Source of the DNA: Bacteroidota bacterium
GTDB lineage: Bacteria > Bacteroidota > Bacteroidia > UKL13-3
Assembly: GCA_947453415.1 (NCBI GenBank)
Contig: CANGGG010000035.1
Location: forward strand, 1 to 33,049
Direction: 5' to 3'
Length of the DNA stretch: 33,049 nt
Shown in pieces: positions 1 through 8,970 of the stretch (position 1 is its first letter; every line of letters begins with the position of its first letter). The notes below the pieces were generated by a model, which was not told the DNA's origin, searched no databases, and saw only the letters and a list, made by a program, of their open reading frames with translations. The translations under genes were made by a program, and so were the position numbers.

Positions 1-1
1 A

Positions 2-3000
2 CAGATTTTTCTTGATACAGAGAGAGATAGAGCAGTTTCTTCTAGCGGTTGGAATAATACATTGCGTATTAAAACTTCAGAATTTAGCAGATCGGAATTT
101 AATAATAAAATCAATAATATTTTATTACCTGCAATTAATAATGACTACATAAAAATTTGTGCTAATAATTATAATAATCCGATATGGGACACGACAATTG
201 GAAAAGAAGTTATGCAAGTAACATTAATTCCATTCGGTATATCTCGTATTCAGAGATCAATATTAGAAGCTATATCTCATAATACCTTACCAATTGATAA
301 AGAAATTTGGAAAATTGCAGTATTAGAAAGAGACGTACCATGTGCTCAATTAGCAATAGATGATTTACAAAAACTTATTGAGGAACTAAATAATCTTGCT
401 TTTGAACAATTAATAATTCCCCAAATTGAACTACATATTTATTCTACTGATGAATTTATCGATAGTGATTTCCAAATAAAAAATGCCAAATTGATAGATA
501 GTTTTAAATCTGACGAATTTTATGATTTAGTAATTGATATAGCAATTCTAGACAGAAATACAAATTCAACACATATTGCGGCTAATACTCCCGAAATAAT
601 TAATATTCGTTCAGTACATTACCTTGATACAAAAAGAGTAATGGCTACTACAAAATTAATTAAATACAAACCATTTTGTGCAATTTCAAATAAAGACGGA
701 CTATGGGTAATAAATGATTTAACTATGAAAAATAGTTTAGATTATTTACTACAATCTATATTCCGTAAAAAAGAATTTCGCCCAGGTCAATTACCAATCA
801 TGCACAATGCTTTACAATGCAAAAGTGTAATTGGCTTGTTACCAACAGGCGGTGGTAAATCATTAACTTACCAACTATCTGCTTTATTACAACCTGGGAT
901 TTGCCTAGTCATTGATCCTATTAGGTCATTAATGAAAGACCAAGTTGACGGACTTTATAGAAACAATATTGATTCGTGTGTTTACATAAATTCAACATTA
1001 CAAGGAGAAGAAAAAAGAAAAGCAATGCGAAAATTGGCTGATGGCGAAGTTCAATTTGTTTTTGTTTCTCCCGAAAGATTGCAAATGGAAGAATTCCGAA
1101 ATATGTTAGATGACATGTTCAATCAAGGCTTATATTTCAGCTATTGTGTTATTGATGAAGCACACTGCGTTTCAGAATGGGGACATGATTTTAGAACAGC
1201 TTATTTACGATTAGGTGAGAATGCTATAAAATATTGTAAAACAAAAAATTTGGAACACCTTCCATTATTTGGTTTAACAGCAACAGCATCCTATGATGTG
1301 TTAGCTGATGTGCAAAGAGAATTATCAGGTAATGATGAAGCAAGAAGGCTTACAGAAGATGCAGTAGTAAGGTCTGAATACACTAAAAGGAATGAATTAC
1401 AATATGTAATAGAAGAAGTAACATTTCCAACAGATGCCCTAAACAACATTTGGGCTTTAAAAAGAGAGTTAAGTTCAAAAAAGCAAGAACGTATAAAAAG
1501 ATTATTAATTGATATTCCTCAAACTATCAATGAGTTTCTTTCTGAACCTACTTTAGTTTTTAGTCTAAATGATTGGGAACTAAACGAAAATGGTGAAAAA
1601 GAAGCTTTTGAAAAAATGCAACTTGAAAAATATATTCCAGAAAATTTCTACTATGATAATAATGCAGCTTTAGTATTTTGCCCTCATACTAAAGGTTCAT
1701 TTGGTGTAACTGATAAATTTAAAATAGATATAGTAGGAATGCCCGTGGTTCGTGAAGGATATTATGATATTCTTTCAACTATACATAGTATTAACGCTGG
1801 CTACTTCATGGGTTCTGGAAATGATTCAGACACTAAAGGAAAAGTAATTCAAGAAGAATCATTTGATAATCAAGATAAATTCATAAATAGTGAATTGAAT
1901 ATGATGGTAGCTACGAAAGCATTTGGTATGGGTATCGACAAGGAAAATATAAGATACACAGTTCATGTTAACTATCCAGGATCTATCGAGAGTTATGTGC
2001 AGGAAGCTGGTCGTGCAGGAAGAGACCGTAAAATAGCCCTTTCCTACATTCTCTTCAATGATCAAGAAGTTTATCTTCCTAATGAAGAAGAACTTATAGA
2101 CCACGATCTTGACATTAATATGTACTTTCATAAAAATTCATTCAAAGGGGTTGTTAAGGAATTAGCAGTATTGGATGAATTACTGACAGAGATATATTTT
2201 CCCGACCGTACATTTGAATTAGAAAATTTAATTAATAATGAATTTGATACAAACGTAAAATGCAATTATTGGGAAGGTGGAGCTAATAAAAGACTTTATA
2301 TTAATTTTAATTTTTCAGAGCCATTAGGTTATTTAGATTTAAATTCTTTAAATAGTTTTCAGGGTGGTAGCATAAACCATAGCTTATCAAGTGATATTTT
2401 CCTACTTTTAAAAAAATATATTGAAAATCTTAATTTAACAGAGTCAGTCCATTTGTGGATACAAAGAAGCGATAAAATTTCAGGTATTGAAGAAATCCTA
2501 AAATCAAAGCGTACGGGTGATTCATTTGATATTACTGTTGGTTTTTATAATAATGCAAAAGAGCGAGTTAAAACGATTACTAAATGGCTACATGATGTGA
2601 TCCACAATAATTTTACTGAACAAATTGTTCAACGAATGAGAGCTAATTGTTCGGATGCTGAAGCATTTATTGAAGAAGTTTGCGATAACTTTCTAAGATT
2701 CACAGGCGGAGCTACTCTTGATTTTGAAACACTATGCACCAACAGAGATGTAACACGAGGAAATACTAAAGGAACAACTTTTAAAATGTTCATGGCATAT
2801 TACAATGGTTATCGTGATAAAATGGATACTGAAAAAGCAATATATCGTCTATCAACTTTAGGTATAATTGATGATTATACTGTAAATTTCTCTTCAAATA
2901 CTTTTTCTTTAAAAGGAACAAAAAAAACAGAAGAAGAATATACAAATACTCTTAAGGGCTTTCTTTTAAAATACTATTCTGAAAAAACCACAAGTATTAG

Positions 3001-3730
3001 ATTAAAGACTTTGGCGAAAATTGATGAGCCAACACAAATAAGAAAATCAATCAATTTTCTTGTAAATTTTGTTTACAAAGAAATTCAGAAGAAGCGAAAA
3101 CTGGCAATGCAAGATATGAAAACTGCTTGTCGAATTGGATTAGAAAAAGGGAGTGTTGAACTTAAAGATTACATTGATTTATATTTTAACTCAAAATATG
3201 CTAGAGTAGGATATTCTTATATTAATGAAAAGGAAGTAGAAGTTAATGCATCATTACCTGATTTAACTGGCAATGGAATTAATGATGATTTAAAATGGGT
3301 TTGGAAATTTATTGATATTGTTGAAGAAGATCCAAAAGCAGGACAAATCGACAATATAAAACACCTTAGAGGTGCATGTACTCGAATGCTAAATAATCAG
3401 CCTGATAGCTATACTTTATTATTGTTAAATGCTTTTGCCCTATATATGTTAGAATTCAAAAATCCGAGGTATTTATTTGAAGCTGAAAATCTAATAATTA
3501 CTGCTTTTTCAAATATCATGGAAAAAGAGTCAGATTGGGATGATAATAAATTAGAGGAAATATATAATAAATTTGTATCAATAGTAATAGATAAAAATAC
3601 AGAGTTAGAAGCAAATATGGAGAAAAATAATTTCTCTTTCGATTTCGATTCGGTATTGATTAAGAGATTATTATATCCATTACAAAAAGCAAATAACCTA
3701 CTGCAATCACTTAACGAAATATTAGAATAA
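2..3730 (+). CDS. RecQ-like superfamily 2 DNA helicase, 5' end outside the window
   Basis: The reading frame is open to the left edge, so the N-terminus is missing; a TTG at 62 is only an internal possibility. The helicase core is clear: a RecQ Q-motif-like FRPGQ near 779, Walker A GLLPTGGGKS near 835, DEAH box DEAHCVSEWGHDFR near 1153, motif III GLTATAS near 1270, motif V ATKAFGMGIDKENI near 1912 and motif VI QEAGRAGRDR near 2000. Between motif III and motif IV (LVFCPHT, near 1672) lies an insert of well over 100 residues. After motif VI I see no cysteine cluster of the RecQ zinc-binding domain and no obvious HRDC domain; instead about 560 residues of unrecognised, mainly helical sequence follow. 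The next gene begins 1 nt after the stop, so it heads a cluster with 3732-8015. Long RecQ-like helicases of this sort occur in anti-phage systems (Shango includes one), but assignment to any named system is only inference. Confidence 0.85.
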   Translation, partial: QIFLDTERDRAVSSSGWNNTLRIKTSEFSRSEFNNKINNILLPAINNDYIKICANNYNNPIWDTTIGKEVMQVTLIPFGISRIQRSILEAISHNTLPIDKEIWKIAVLERDVPCAQLAIDDLQKLIEELNNLAFEQLIIPQIELHIYSTDEFIDSDFQIKNAKLIDSFKSDEFYDLVIDIAILDRNTNSTHIAANTPEIINIRSVHYLDTKRVMATTKLIKYKPFCAISNKDGLWVINDLTMKNSLDYLLQSIFRKKEFRPGQLPIMHNALQCKSVIGLLPTGGGKSLTYQLSALLQPGICLVIDPIRSLMKDQVDGLYRNNIDSCVYINSTLQGEEKRKAMRKLADGEVQFVFVSPERLQMEEFRNMLDDMFNQGLYFSYCVIDEAHCVSEWGHDFRTAYLRLGENAIKYCKTKNLEHLPLFGLTATASYDVLADVQRELSGNDEARRLTEDAVVRSEYTKRNELQYVIEEVTFPTDALNNIWALKRELSSKKQERIKRLLIDIPQTINEFLSEPTLVFSLNDWELNENGEKEAFEKMQLEKYIPENFYYDNNAALVFCPHTKGSFGVTDKFKIDIVGMPVVREGYYDILSTIHSINAGYFMGSGNDSDTKGKVIQEESFDNQDKFINSELNMMVATKAFGMGIDKENIRYTVHVNYPGSIESYVQEAGRAGRDRKIALSYILFNDQEVYLPNEEELIDHDLDINMYFHKNSFKGVVKELAVLDELLTEIYFPDRTFELENLINNEFDTNVKCNYWEGGANKRLYINFNFSEPLGYLDLNSLNSFQGGSINHSLSSDIFLLLKKYIENLNLTESVHLWIQRSDKISGIEEILKSKRTGDSFDITVGFYNNAKERVKTITKWLHDVIHNNFTEQIVQRMRANCSDAEAFIEEVCDNFLRFTGGATLDFETLCTNRDVTRGNTKGTTFKMFMAYYNGYRDKMDTEKAIYRLSTLGIIDDYTVNFSSNTFSLKGTKKTEEEYTNTLKGFLLKYYSEKTTSIRLKTLAKIDEPTQIRKSINFLVNFVYKEIQKKRKLAMQDMKTACRIGLEKGSVELKDYIDLYFNSKYARVGYSYINEKEVEVNASLPDLTGNGINDDLKWVWKFIDIVEEDPKAGQIDNIKHLRGACTRMLNNQPDSYTLLLLNAFALYMLEFKNPRYLFEAENLIITAFSNIMEKESDWDDNKLEEIYNKFVSIVIDKNTELEANMEKNNFSFDFDSVLIKRLLYPLQKANNLLQSLNEILE

Positions 3731-3731
3731 A

Positions 3732-4607
3732 ATGGCAAATCCAATTGTACAACAAATCAATACTGAATTAGAAAATCTTAAAATTAAATTAGATGAATTT
3801 AAATCAACAGTAACTTATTTAAATAGTGCTAAGGATAAAGTGGCTTTAGCCATTGTATCTTTAAACAATTCAGAAAACCATTTTGATTTAAAAGTAGAGG
3901 AACTAAAAAATACATATAATTCAATTATTAAATTAACAGATTCTGTTTCAAGTATTTTATCTAAAATTGATACTATAAACTTTCCAGAAAGATTAGATAG
4001 TATTGAAAAAACTGTTAAGGAAACTATTACAGAAATTAATGGGATAAAAAATGATACTTTGATTGAACTATATAAAGCCACTGAGGTAATATCTAAGTCT
4101 GATTTTGAAGGGAAATTTCAAAATCTTCAAAAAGCAATTAATAATTCAATTTTATCAAATGAAAACCTTGTAAATTCAATTGAAAAACAAAAGTTATCTG
4201 AAAAAATTGAAGAATCTGAAAAAAACATCAAATCAAAGTTAGAAACATCAATTTTTGAATTACAAAAAAGCACAAAATTAATTTCTTCGGAAGCAATAAA
4301 AACAATTAGTGATTTAAACATTCCAACTCATTTAGAAAAAATAGATACAACAATTAATTCTATAAATCAAGGCATTCAGACTACACAAAAACAAATTGGT
4401 GAAATTGAAAGAAATATAAAAGAAGAAATATTTTCAAAATTTAAAGATTTAAAATCAAAATTTGAATTAACATCAAAAGATACACAAGTTGATTTAAAAA
4501 ACATTTCAAAAAGTATTACCTTCTTGAAAATACTCCTGTTTATTTCAATTATTTTATTAATTGGAAATATTTTTTTAAGTATGATTTTGAAAATTAAATT
4601 CCGATAA
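3732..4607 (+). CDS. Coiled-coil protein with C-terminal transmembrane anchor
   Basis: The 291-residue product is almost entirely charged, heptad-like helix rich in Lys, Glu, Asn and Ser (residues about 1-260). One strongly hydrophobic segment at about 264-286 ends in a short basic tail (KIKFR). That predicts a C-tail-anchored inner-membrane protein with a long cytoplasmic coiled coil. There is no signal peptide and no enzymatic motif. The ATG lies 1 nt after the helicase stop, which implies translational coupling. Its first 40 residues resemble the start of the protein at 7557-8015 (pattern E(L/I)xxLKxxVxYI/LxxAK), so the two may be related anchors. Function is unknown; a scaffold or sensor that brings the helicase or the cold-shock-domain protein to the membrane is inference. 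Confidence 0.8.
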   Translation: MANPIVQQINTELENLKIKLDEFKSTVTYLNSAKDKVALAIVSLNNSENHFDLKVEELKNTYNSIIKLTDSVSSILSKIDTINFPERLDSIEKTVKETITEINGIKNDTLIELYKATEVISKSDFEGKFQNLQKAINNSILSNENLVNSIEKQKLSEKIEESEKNIKSKLETSIFELQKSTKLISSEAIKTISDLNIPTHLEKIDTTINSINQGIQTTQKQIGEIERNIKEEIFSKFKDLKSKFELTSKDTQVDLKNISKSITFLKILLFISIILLIGNIFLSMILKIKFR

Positions 4608-4630
4608 CTATTTTTTATTTTTTTTATTAT

Positions 4631-7552
4631 ATGACTATAAATTCAAATAAGATTCAAGAAGGTACAATTATATTTTGGAATAAAGTATATGGTTTTATTC
4701 AAATTTCAAGTGAATATTCTATATTTTTCCATAAATCGAGTGTTCTTTTATTAAATGAATCTAATTTAAATTTACTAGATAAAGTTTCTTTTCAAGTTTC
4801 TAACGCAACAAATGGCAGACATCAAGGAAAAGAAATAGCAATTAATGTTGAAAAAACTGGAAATTTTGATTTACAGGATTATGATAGATTTGTAGGTAAA
4901 ATAATAAAATGGAATGGCAAAACAGGCGAAATCATAAGCCCACCACAAAAAAAACACATAATTTTTTTTAGTACTAGAAAACTTTATGATATTGATTTAT
5001 TTAAAAAAGATGATCTAGTTGTATTTAATCAAGTTATATCAAATAAAAATCCTGACCAATTATTTGCACTTTTTGCTTATCCTATTAATAGGGAAAAGGA
5101 TATAATTTTTCTACAGCAAGCATATTTTGATTGTAAATTTAGTGATATAGAAAATTATATAGATAAACTGATTTTAGAACAAAATTATTATACTGATTTT
5201 GAATTGTTCGAATTGAAATTATTGCGATTAGGTAAAATAGACAGTCAAAAATCTTTTTTAAAATTGGTCTCATTAATAAATGAAAGTAGTAAAAGAAATT
5301 TTTGTCCACCATATTCATTATTAAAGGTTTATTGCACTGAAATCTATTTAATTCAACTTTGGGAAATGAAATTAATTCCTGAGATTGATATTAAAATAAT
5401 TAAGGAGTATTTCCACAATACAAATTCTGAAAATAAAAGAATTATTATCCTTAAACTTAGTGAAATTGAAAAGTTTGAAGTATTAGAAAACCATTTTGAA
5501 AAATTGATTTTGGAAGGGTACCTATTCAATATAAATAATAATTTAAAAACCTTATTAGACATTACATTTAGAGATGAAAAAAGTAGATGCATAGAAATAT
5601 ATAATAAAGTAAAAACATTATTATTTAAAGAATTAAATAATAATGAATTAGTTTTTTTATGGCTTAATGGGTATATAGATAAAATAGATGAAAGAATAAT
5701 TGTAGAAAATTTTGATATTAATGTTTCCAGCAATTTAAAATTATTATTTTCAAATAAAACAGAAAAAAATATTGATATAGTTAAAAATATTTTCGAAAAT
5801 TATTTTTTTGAACTATCACAAATCGACTTTAATGATAATTTCCCTATAATAGTAATAAGATTTATTAATTTCAATACTTTTTTCAAAGATAGATTCAAAG
5901 AAATAATAAATGATATTATTACCAGGTTTAATAATTATCAAAAATTTATTTTATGGGTATTTAACGTACCTTTTAAATTTGATGCTTTTGACTATCTCGA
6001 TAAAAATTATTTAGACATAAATGACTTTTATAAAATAAAATTTTTTATTCATAAATCAACTGATTTAAAAAAAACATTGAACCTAAATTTATTGAATAAA
6101 GTAAATATTAATGAAATAAATTTAATAAATTACATTTATCAAAATCCCTGGAATGAACTAATTCATCCTACTGAAATATTTCCATCTGATAAAAGTAATT
6201 GTTATTTTTTATTGGATTTATTAAATTTTATCGAAAAGTATAAACTTGAAAATATTGATATCGAAAACATTAGTTTATCTATTTTTAATTCTTTACCAAA
6301 ATATAAAGTACATCATTTGAGATTATGGCTATATGATTACGTAATTAATAAATATGATTATGTTGGCTTTAGATCAAGTTATAATTTATTAAATTCAATT
6401 GAAAAAAAAATATTTAAACATAAATTAAACGATGTAATATATCATGAAGATGTAGTTATGCCAGAATTTTTAGAGGTTATTCCATGTAATTTAATTATTA
6501 ATAAAACTGAATTTTCTACAATATATGATGCTAAAATTGAAAATATTTATTTTGAAAACAATAAATTTAAATTAAGAACTGAAAATGAATTATATACTGA
6601 ATATTATATTGAAAAATACTCAAGTTCAGGGTTTAATAGAATTCCATCAAATGACATTTTAAATAATTTTGAAATAGTAATTGAAGTTAGTAATGAAAAT
6701 AAAATAATAAATGTAAGTGGCTTAGAAGAGATATTTACGCAAATACATACAGATAGTATTAAACGTTCTTCAGGGGGATCATTGGTAAATAAAAAAAGCA
6801 GAAAAGTTGAAGAGTCATATGTTGAAAATTGGGAGCTAAGAAAAGAAATTATAACTTATCTTGAAAATAACCAAACAAAGAATTTTAATTCAAAAAGTGT
6901 ATGGGAACCTAAAAATCGTTTTAGAAGATTAGATGAATATTCTGGAATTGATTCACTTGAATTAACTCGTTTATTTACAATTGATACAAAAGATGGTTAT
7001 GGAATTGTATGGGAAAACATTGACTTAATGGATGATCGTGCAACTTATGTTTTCAAATCAAATTTTGAATCTATAACTACACAAATTAGTAAAATTGCAA
7101 ATAGTATTGTGAATTATGCACAATTTCGTTCATCTTTATTAAGTGTTAGTAAAAGCAAAGAAACAAAAACATTTAAATCAAATTTAGGTCTAATTGGTAC
7201 AATAAGAAATGAGAGAGGTGGGAATAATTCCTTTGAAAAATGGCTTGATAAACTAAATAAACATTTATCAGAAGATATTCCGAATATTCCATCTGATGAA
7301 GAACTTAGTACAATTGAAAATTGGAAATCAGAAACTGGTAATTCAAAAGCAACTGGTAAAAAATGGGAAACAGGTGTTGTAAATGGTAAGTCTATAAATG
7401 ATGTAAAAGTTAAAAATATTCCGTTGGATCCCTCTAAAAATGAAATAAATAATATAGAAAAAAATAACAATTTAGAATTACAAAAAAAACAGGAAATATT
7501 AACCGCACTTAAAACTTTTAACAGTCAATTCTTAGAAAATTTTAAATATTAA
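4631..7552 (+). CDS. Large protein with two N-terminal cold-shock-like domains, function unknown
   Basis: This 973-residue protein starts with a cold-shock domain at about residues 7-72. The pattern is GTIIFWNKVYGFIQ, then IFFHKSSV, then LLDKVSFQV: the yGFI and FFH nucleic-acid-binding strands are both present. A second, more divergent copy lies at about 85-155 (GKIIKWNGKTGEI, then HIIFFSTRKL, then KDDLVVFNQV). Residues 160-690 are helical, rich in Asn, Ile, Lys and Phe, and unrecognised. A C-terminal part (about 715-880) has a more conserved look (GIDSLELTRLF, then DGYGIVWENIDLMDDRATY). Cold-shock domains bind single-stranded RNA or DNA, so nucleic-acid sensing is a reasonable inference for the N-terminus. 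No nuclease or ATPase motif is visible. It sits 23 nt after the first coiled-coil gene and 4 nt before the second. The base composition is strikingly A+T-rich. Confidence 0.8.
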   Translation: MTINSNKIQEGTIIFWNKVYGFIQISSEYSIFFHKSSVLLLNESNLNLLDKVSFQVSNATNGRHQGKEIAINVEKTGNFDLQDYDRFVGKIIKWNGKTGEIISPPQKKHIIFFSTRKLYDIDLFKKDDLVVFNQVISNKNPDQLFALFAYPINREKDIIFLQQAYFDCKFSDIENYIDKLILEQNYYTDFELFELKLLRLGKIDSQKSFLKLVSLINESSKRNFCPPYSLLKVYCTEIYLIQLWEMKLIPEIDIKIIKEYFHNTNSENKRIIILKLSEIEKFEVLENHFEKLILEGYLFNINNNLKTLLDITFRDEKSRCIEIYNKVKTLLFKELNNNELVFLWLNGYIDKIDERIIVENFDINVSSNLKLLFSNKTEKNIDIVKNIFENYFFELSQIDFNDNFPIIVIRFINFNTFFKDRFKEIINDIITRFNNYQKFILWVFNVPFKFDAFDYLDKNYLDINDFYKIKFFIHKSTDLKKTLNLNLLNKVNINEINLINYIYQNPWNELIHPTEIFPSDKSNCYFLLDLLNFIEKYKLENIDIENISLSIFNSLPKYKVHHLRLWLYDYVINKYDYVGFRSSYNLLNSIEKKIFKHKLNDVIYHEDVVMPEFLEVIPCNLIINKTEFSTIYDAKIENIYFENNKFKLRTENELYTEYYIEKYSSSGFNRIPSNDILNNFEIVIEVSNENKIINVSGLEEIFTQIHTDSIKRSSGGSLVNKKSRKVEESYVENWELRKEIITYLENNQTKNFNSKSVWEPKNRFRRLDEYSGIDSLELTRLFTIDTKDGYGIVWENIDLMDDRATYVFKSNFESITTQISKIANSIVNYAQFRSSLLSVSKSKETKTFKSNLGLIGTIRNERGGNNSFEKWLDKLNKHLSEDIPNIPSDEELSTIENWKSETGNSKATGKKWETGVVNGKSINDVKVKNIPLDPSKNEINNIEKNNNLELQKKQEILTALKTFNSQFLENFKY

Positions 7553-7556
7553 TTAC

Positions 7557-8015
7557 ATGGAAAACAAAAATGAACAAAGTATTGAAGAAATATTATTTAA
7601 TGAAATTTCAAAACTTAAAACTGCTGTTGAATACATAGAAAAAGCTAAAACTTCTATTGAAAAATACGAAAAATATGATTCTAGATTTCAAGAATATATT
7701 TCAGAAATAAATTCATCTAGAATTCATAATAATGGAACTGTTAACTTAATTTCAAAATTTGAAAAAAAACAAAATGATTTAATTGTAGAATGTAAAGTAT
7801 TAAAAAAATCAAATGATGAATTTAAATCTCAAATAGAGATTTTACATAAAACAATAAAAAATATCAAAAAAAATAATTTAATAATTAATATTTTTAGTTT
7901 TATCATTTCTATTTCCGCAATTCTATTTAGCTTTATTTTGTTATACAACTTGGATGAATATTTTAGAAATTTTATTCTAAAATATTCAAGTGAATTTATA
8001 AAAATTATTCTTTAG
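7557..8015 (+). CDS. Small coiled-coil protein with C-terminal membrane anchor
   Basis: The 152-residue product has a charged helical N-terminal part (about 1-105) followed by a hydrophobic segment at about 108-130 and a 20-residue tail. It looks like a shorter relative of the protein at 3732-4607: both open with an E(L/I)xxLKxxVxY(I/L)xxAK pattern and both end in a single transmembrane helix. The ATG is 4 nt after the upstream stop, so it closes the four-gene cluster. No enzymatic signature is present. Beyond it the next gene is convergent, and I see no strong terminator hairpin in the 49-nt gap. Confidence 0.75.
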   Translation: MENKNEQSIEEILFNEISKLKTAVEYIEKAKTSIEKYEKYDSRFQEYISEINSSRIHNNGTVNLISKFEKKQNDLIVECKVLKKSNDEFKSQIEILHKTIKNIKKNNLIINIFSFIISISAILFSFILLYNLDEYFRNFILKYSSEFIKIIL

Positions 8016-8064
8016 AAAGTATAATTTCAATAACAACCAATTTCGGATATTGATTATGATATAT

Positions 8065-8454
8065 TTATTTTAGAAATACACTTGTAATATCTGTGCTTGA
8101 ATCATAACTTATATTACCATAATTGGATAACTTTTTAGTTAATTCTGGTGAGGCTGAAACAAACTTAACCACTCCATTTTCGGCATTATCCATCACCACT
8201 TTTCTTAAAAAACCTTTACCCTGGAATTCTGGTTTAAATTCAATAAAATCTATCCCACCCAAATCCCAGTGTATACCACCCAGCATTTGGTTATTTATAA
8301 TGATTGGTTGTAAAGCTCCACCGCTATAACTTTTTCTTCCTTTTTGTTCCAACCATTTTTGATCATCCTTGCTAACCTTTCCAAAATATTTTATTTCGTT
8401 ATTTTCAAATTCAAGAATTAAGTTGATCCATTTTCGTATTTCATCATTTTCCAT
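8065..8454 (-). CDS. Small hypothetical protein, possibly GNAT-like
   Basis: The protein is 129 residues. The only recognisable feature is an acetyl-CoA-loop-like stretch, EFQGKGFLRKVV at about residues 78-89, preceded by a strand (GGIDFIEFKP), as in motif A of GNAT N-acetyltransferases. The rest of the fold is not obvious, and the family length is usually 140-180. The same frame continues upstream of the chosen ATG to an ATG at 8550, interrupted by one TAG at 8521-8523, so the 5' end could have been longer once. It converges on the coiled-coil gene at 7557-8015. It could also be an unrelated small alpha/beta protein; the GNAT assignment is tentative. Confidence 0.55.
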   Translation of the reverse strand: MENDEIRKWINLILEFENNEIKYFGKVSKDDQKWLEQKGRKSYSGGALQPIIINNQMLGGIHWDLGGIDFIEFKPEFQGKGFLRKVVMDNAENGVVKFVSASPELTKKLSNYGNISYDSSTDITSVFLK

Positions 8455-8602
8455 AACAATAAATAGTGTTATTAAAAAAAATGGATCGTTTAATGAACTA
8501 AACCATAAAAAATCTTCTAGCTATGGATGTAATTTGTTCCACTCGTTCATATTTTGTCATTGGCTGTAAGGAAACTCTGCAAATGTGTTTTTATGTGCCC
8601 TA

Positions 8603-8917
8603 TTATTGTCCAACGCTGATGTTCAGGTTAGTCAATTCAACTTGAAGTTTTATTTTTGCTTTTAATGCTATAAAAACTTTTATCAAAGTGTCCATTGTAA
8701 CATTACTTGCATTGTTTTCAAGTCTTGAAATTTGAGTTTTTTGAACACCAATAAGTTTTCCAAGTTCTTCCTGTGTCAAATGTCTTTCTTGTCGTCTTTG
8801 CTTAACGGCTTTACCAATTATGTCCATTTGAAGTTTATATTCAAATATTTCACGTCCAGGTGTCCCAATTTTACCAATAAGTTTGTCTTGCACTTGCTCT
8901 AAAGTATATGCTTTCAT
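8603..8917 (-). CDS. XRE-family helix-turn-helix antitoxin-type regulator
   Basis: The 104-residue protein has a Cro/CI helix-turn-helix at about 47-68 (LTQEELGKLIGV, then QISRLEN). It is preceded by the IGTPGREIFE-type segment common in HigA-like antitoxins of RelE/HigB-type modules. Its C-terminus (ALKAKIKLQVEL) also fits that family. No RelE/HigB toxin gene is visible next to it, so it is an orphan within this window. Immediately upstream (8971-9206) is a broken gene of the same family. DNA binding and autoregulation are expected from the family; a toxin partner is not shown. Confidence 0.8.
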   Translation of the reverse strand: MKAYTLEQVQDKLIGKIGTPGREIFEYKLQMDIIGKAVKQRRQERHLTQEELGKLIGVQKTQISRLENNASNVTMDTLIKVFIALKAKIKLQVELTNLNISVGQ

Positions 8918-8970
8918 TTTTTCTGTTTTTTTGAGTAAATCTATTTTAGGACGAGACAGTTTATAAAACG

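Noticed and set aside
5353-5733. Minus-strand open frame of 126 codons inside the cold-shock-domain gene
   Set aside because: It is a shadow of the A+T-rich coding frame, with a Ser/Ile/Leu-rich composition and no independent start context.
8603-8623. GTTGGAC on the minus strand as an attC core box
   Set aside because: It fits GTTRRRY but lies inside the last codons of the XRE gene and has no pairing partner at a suitable distance.
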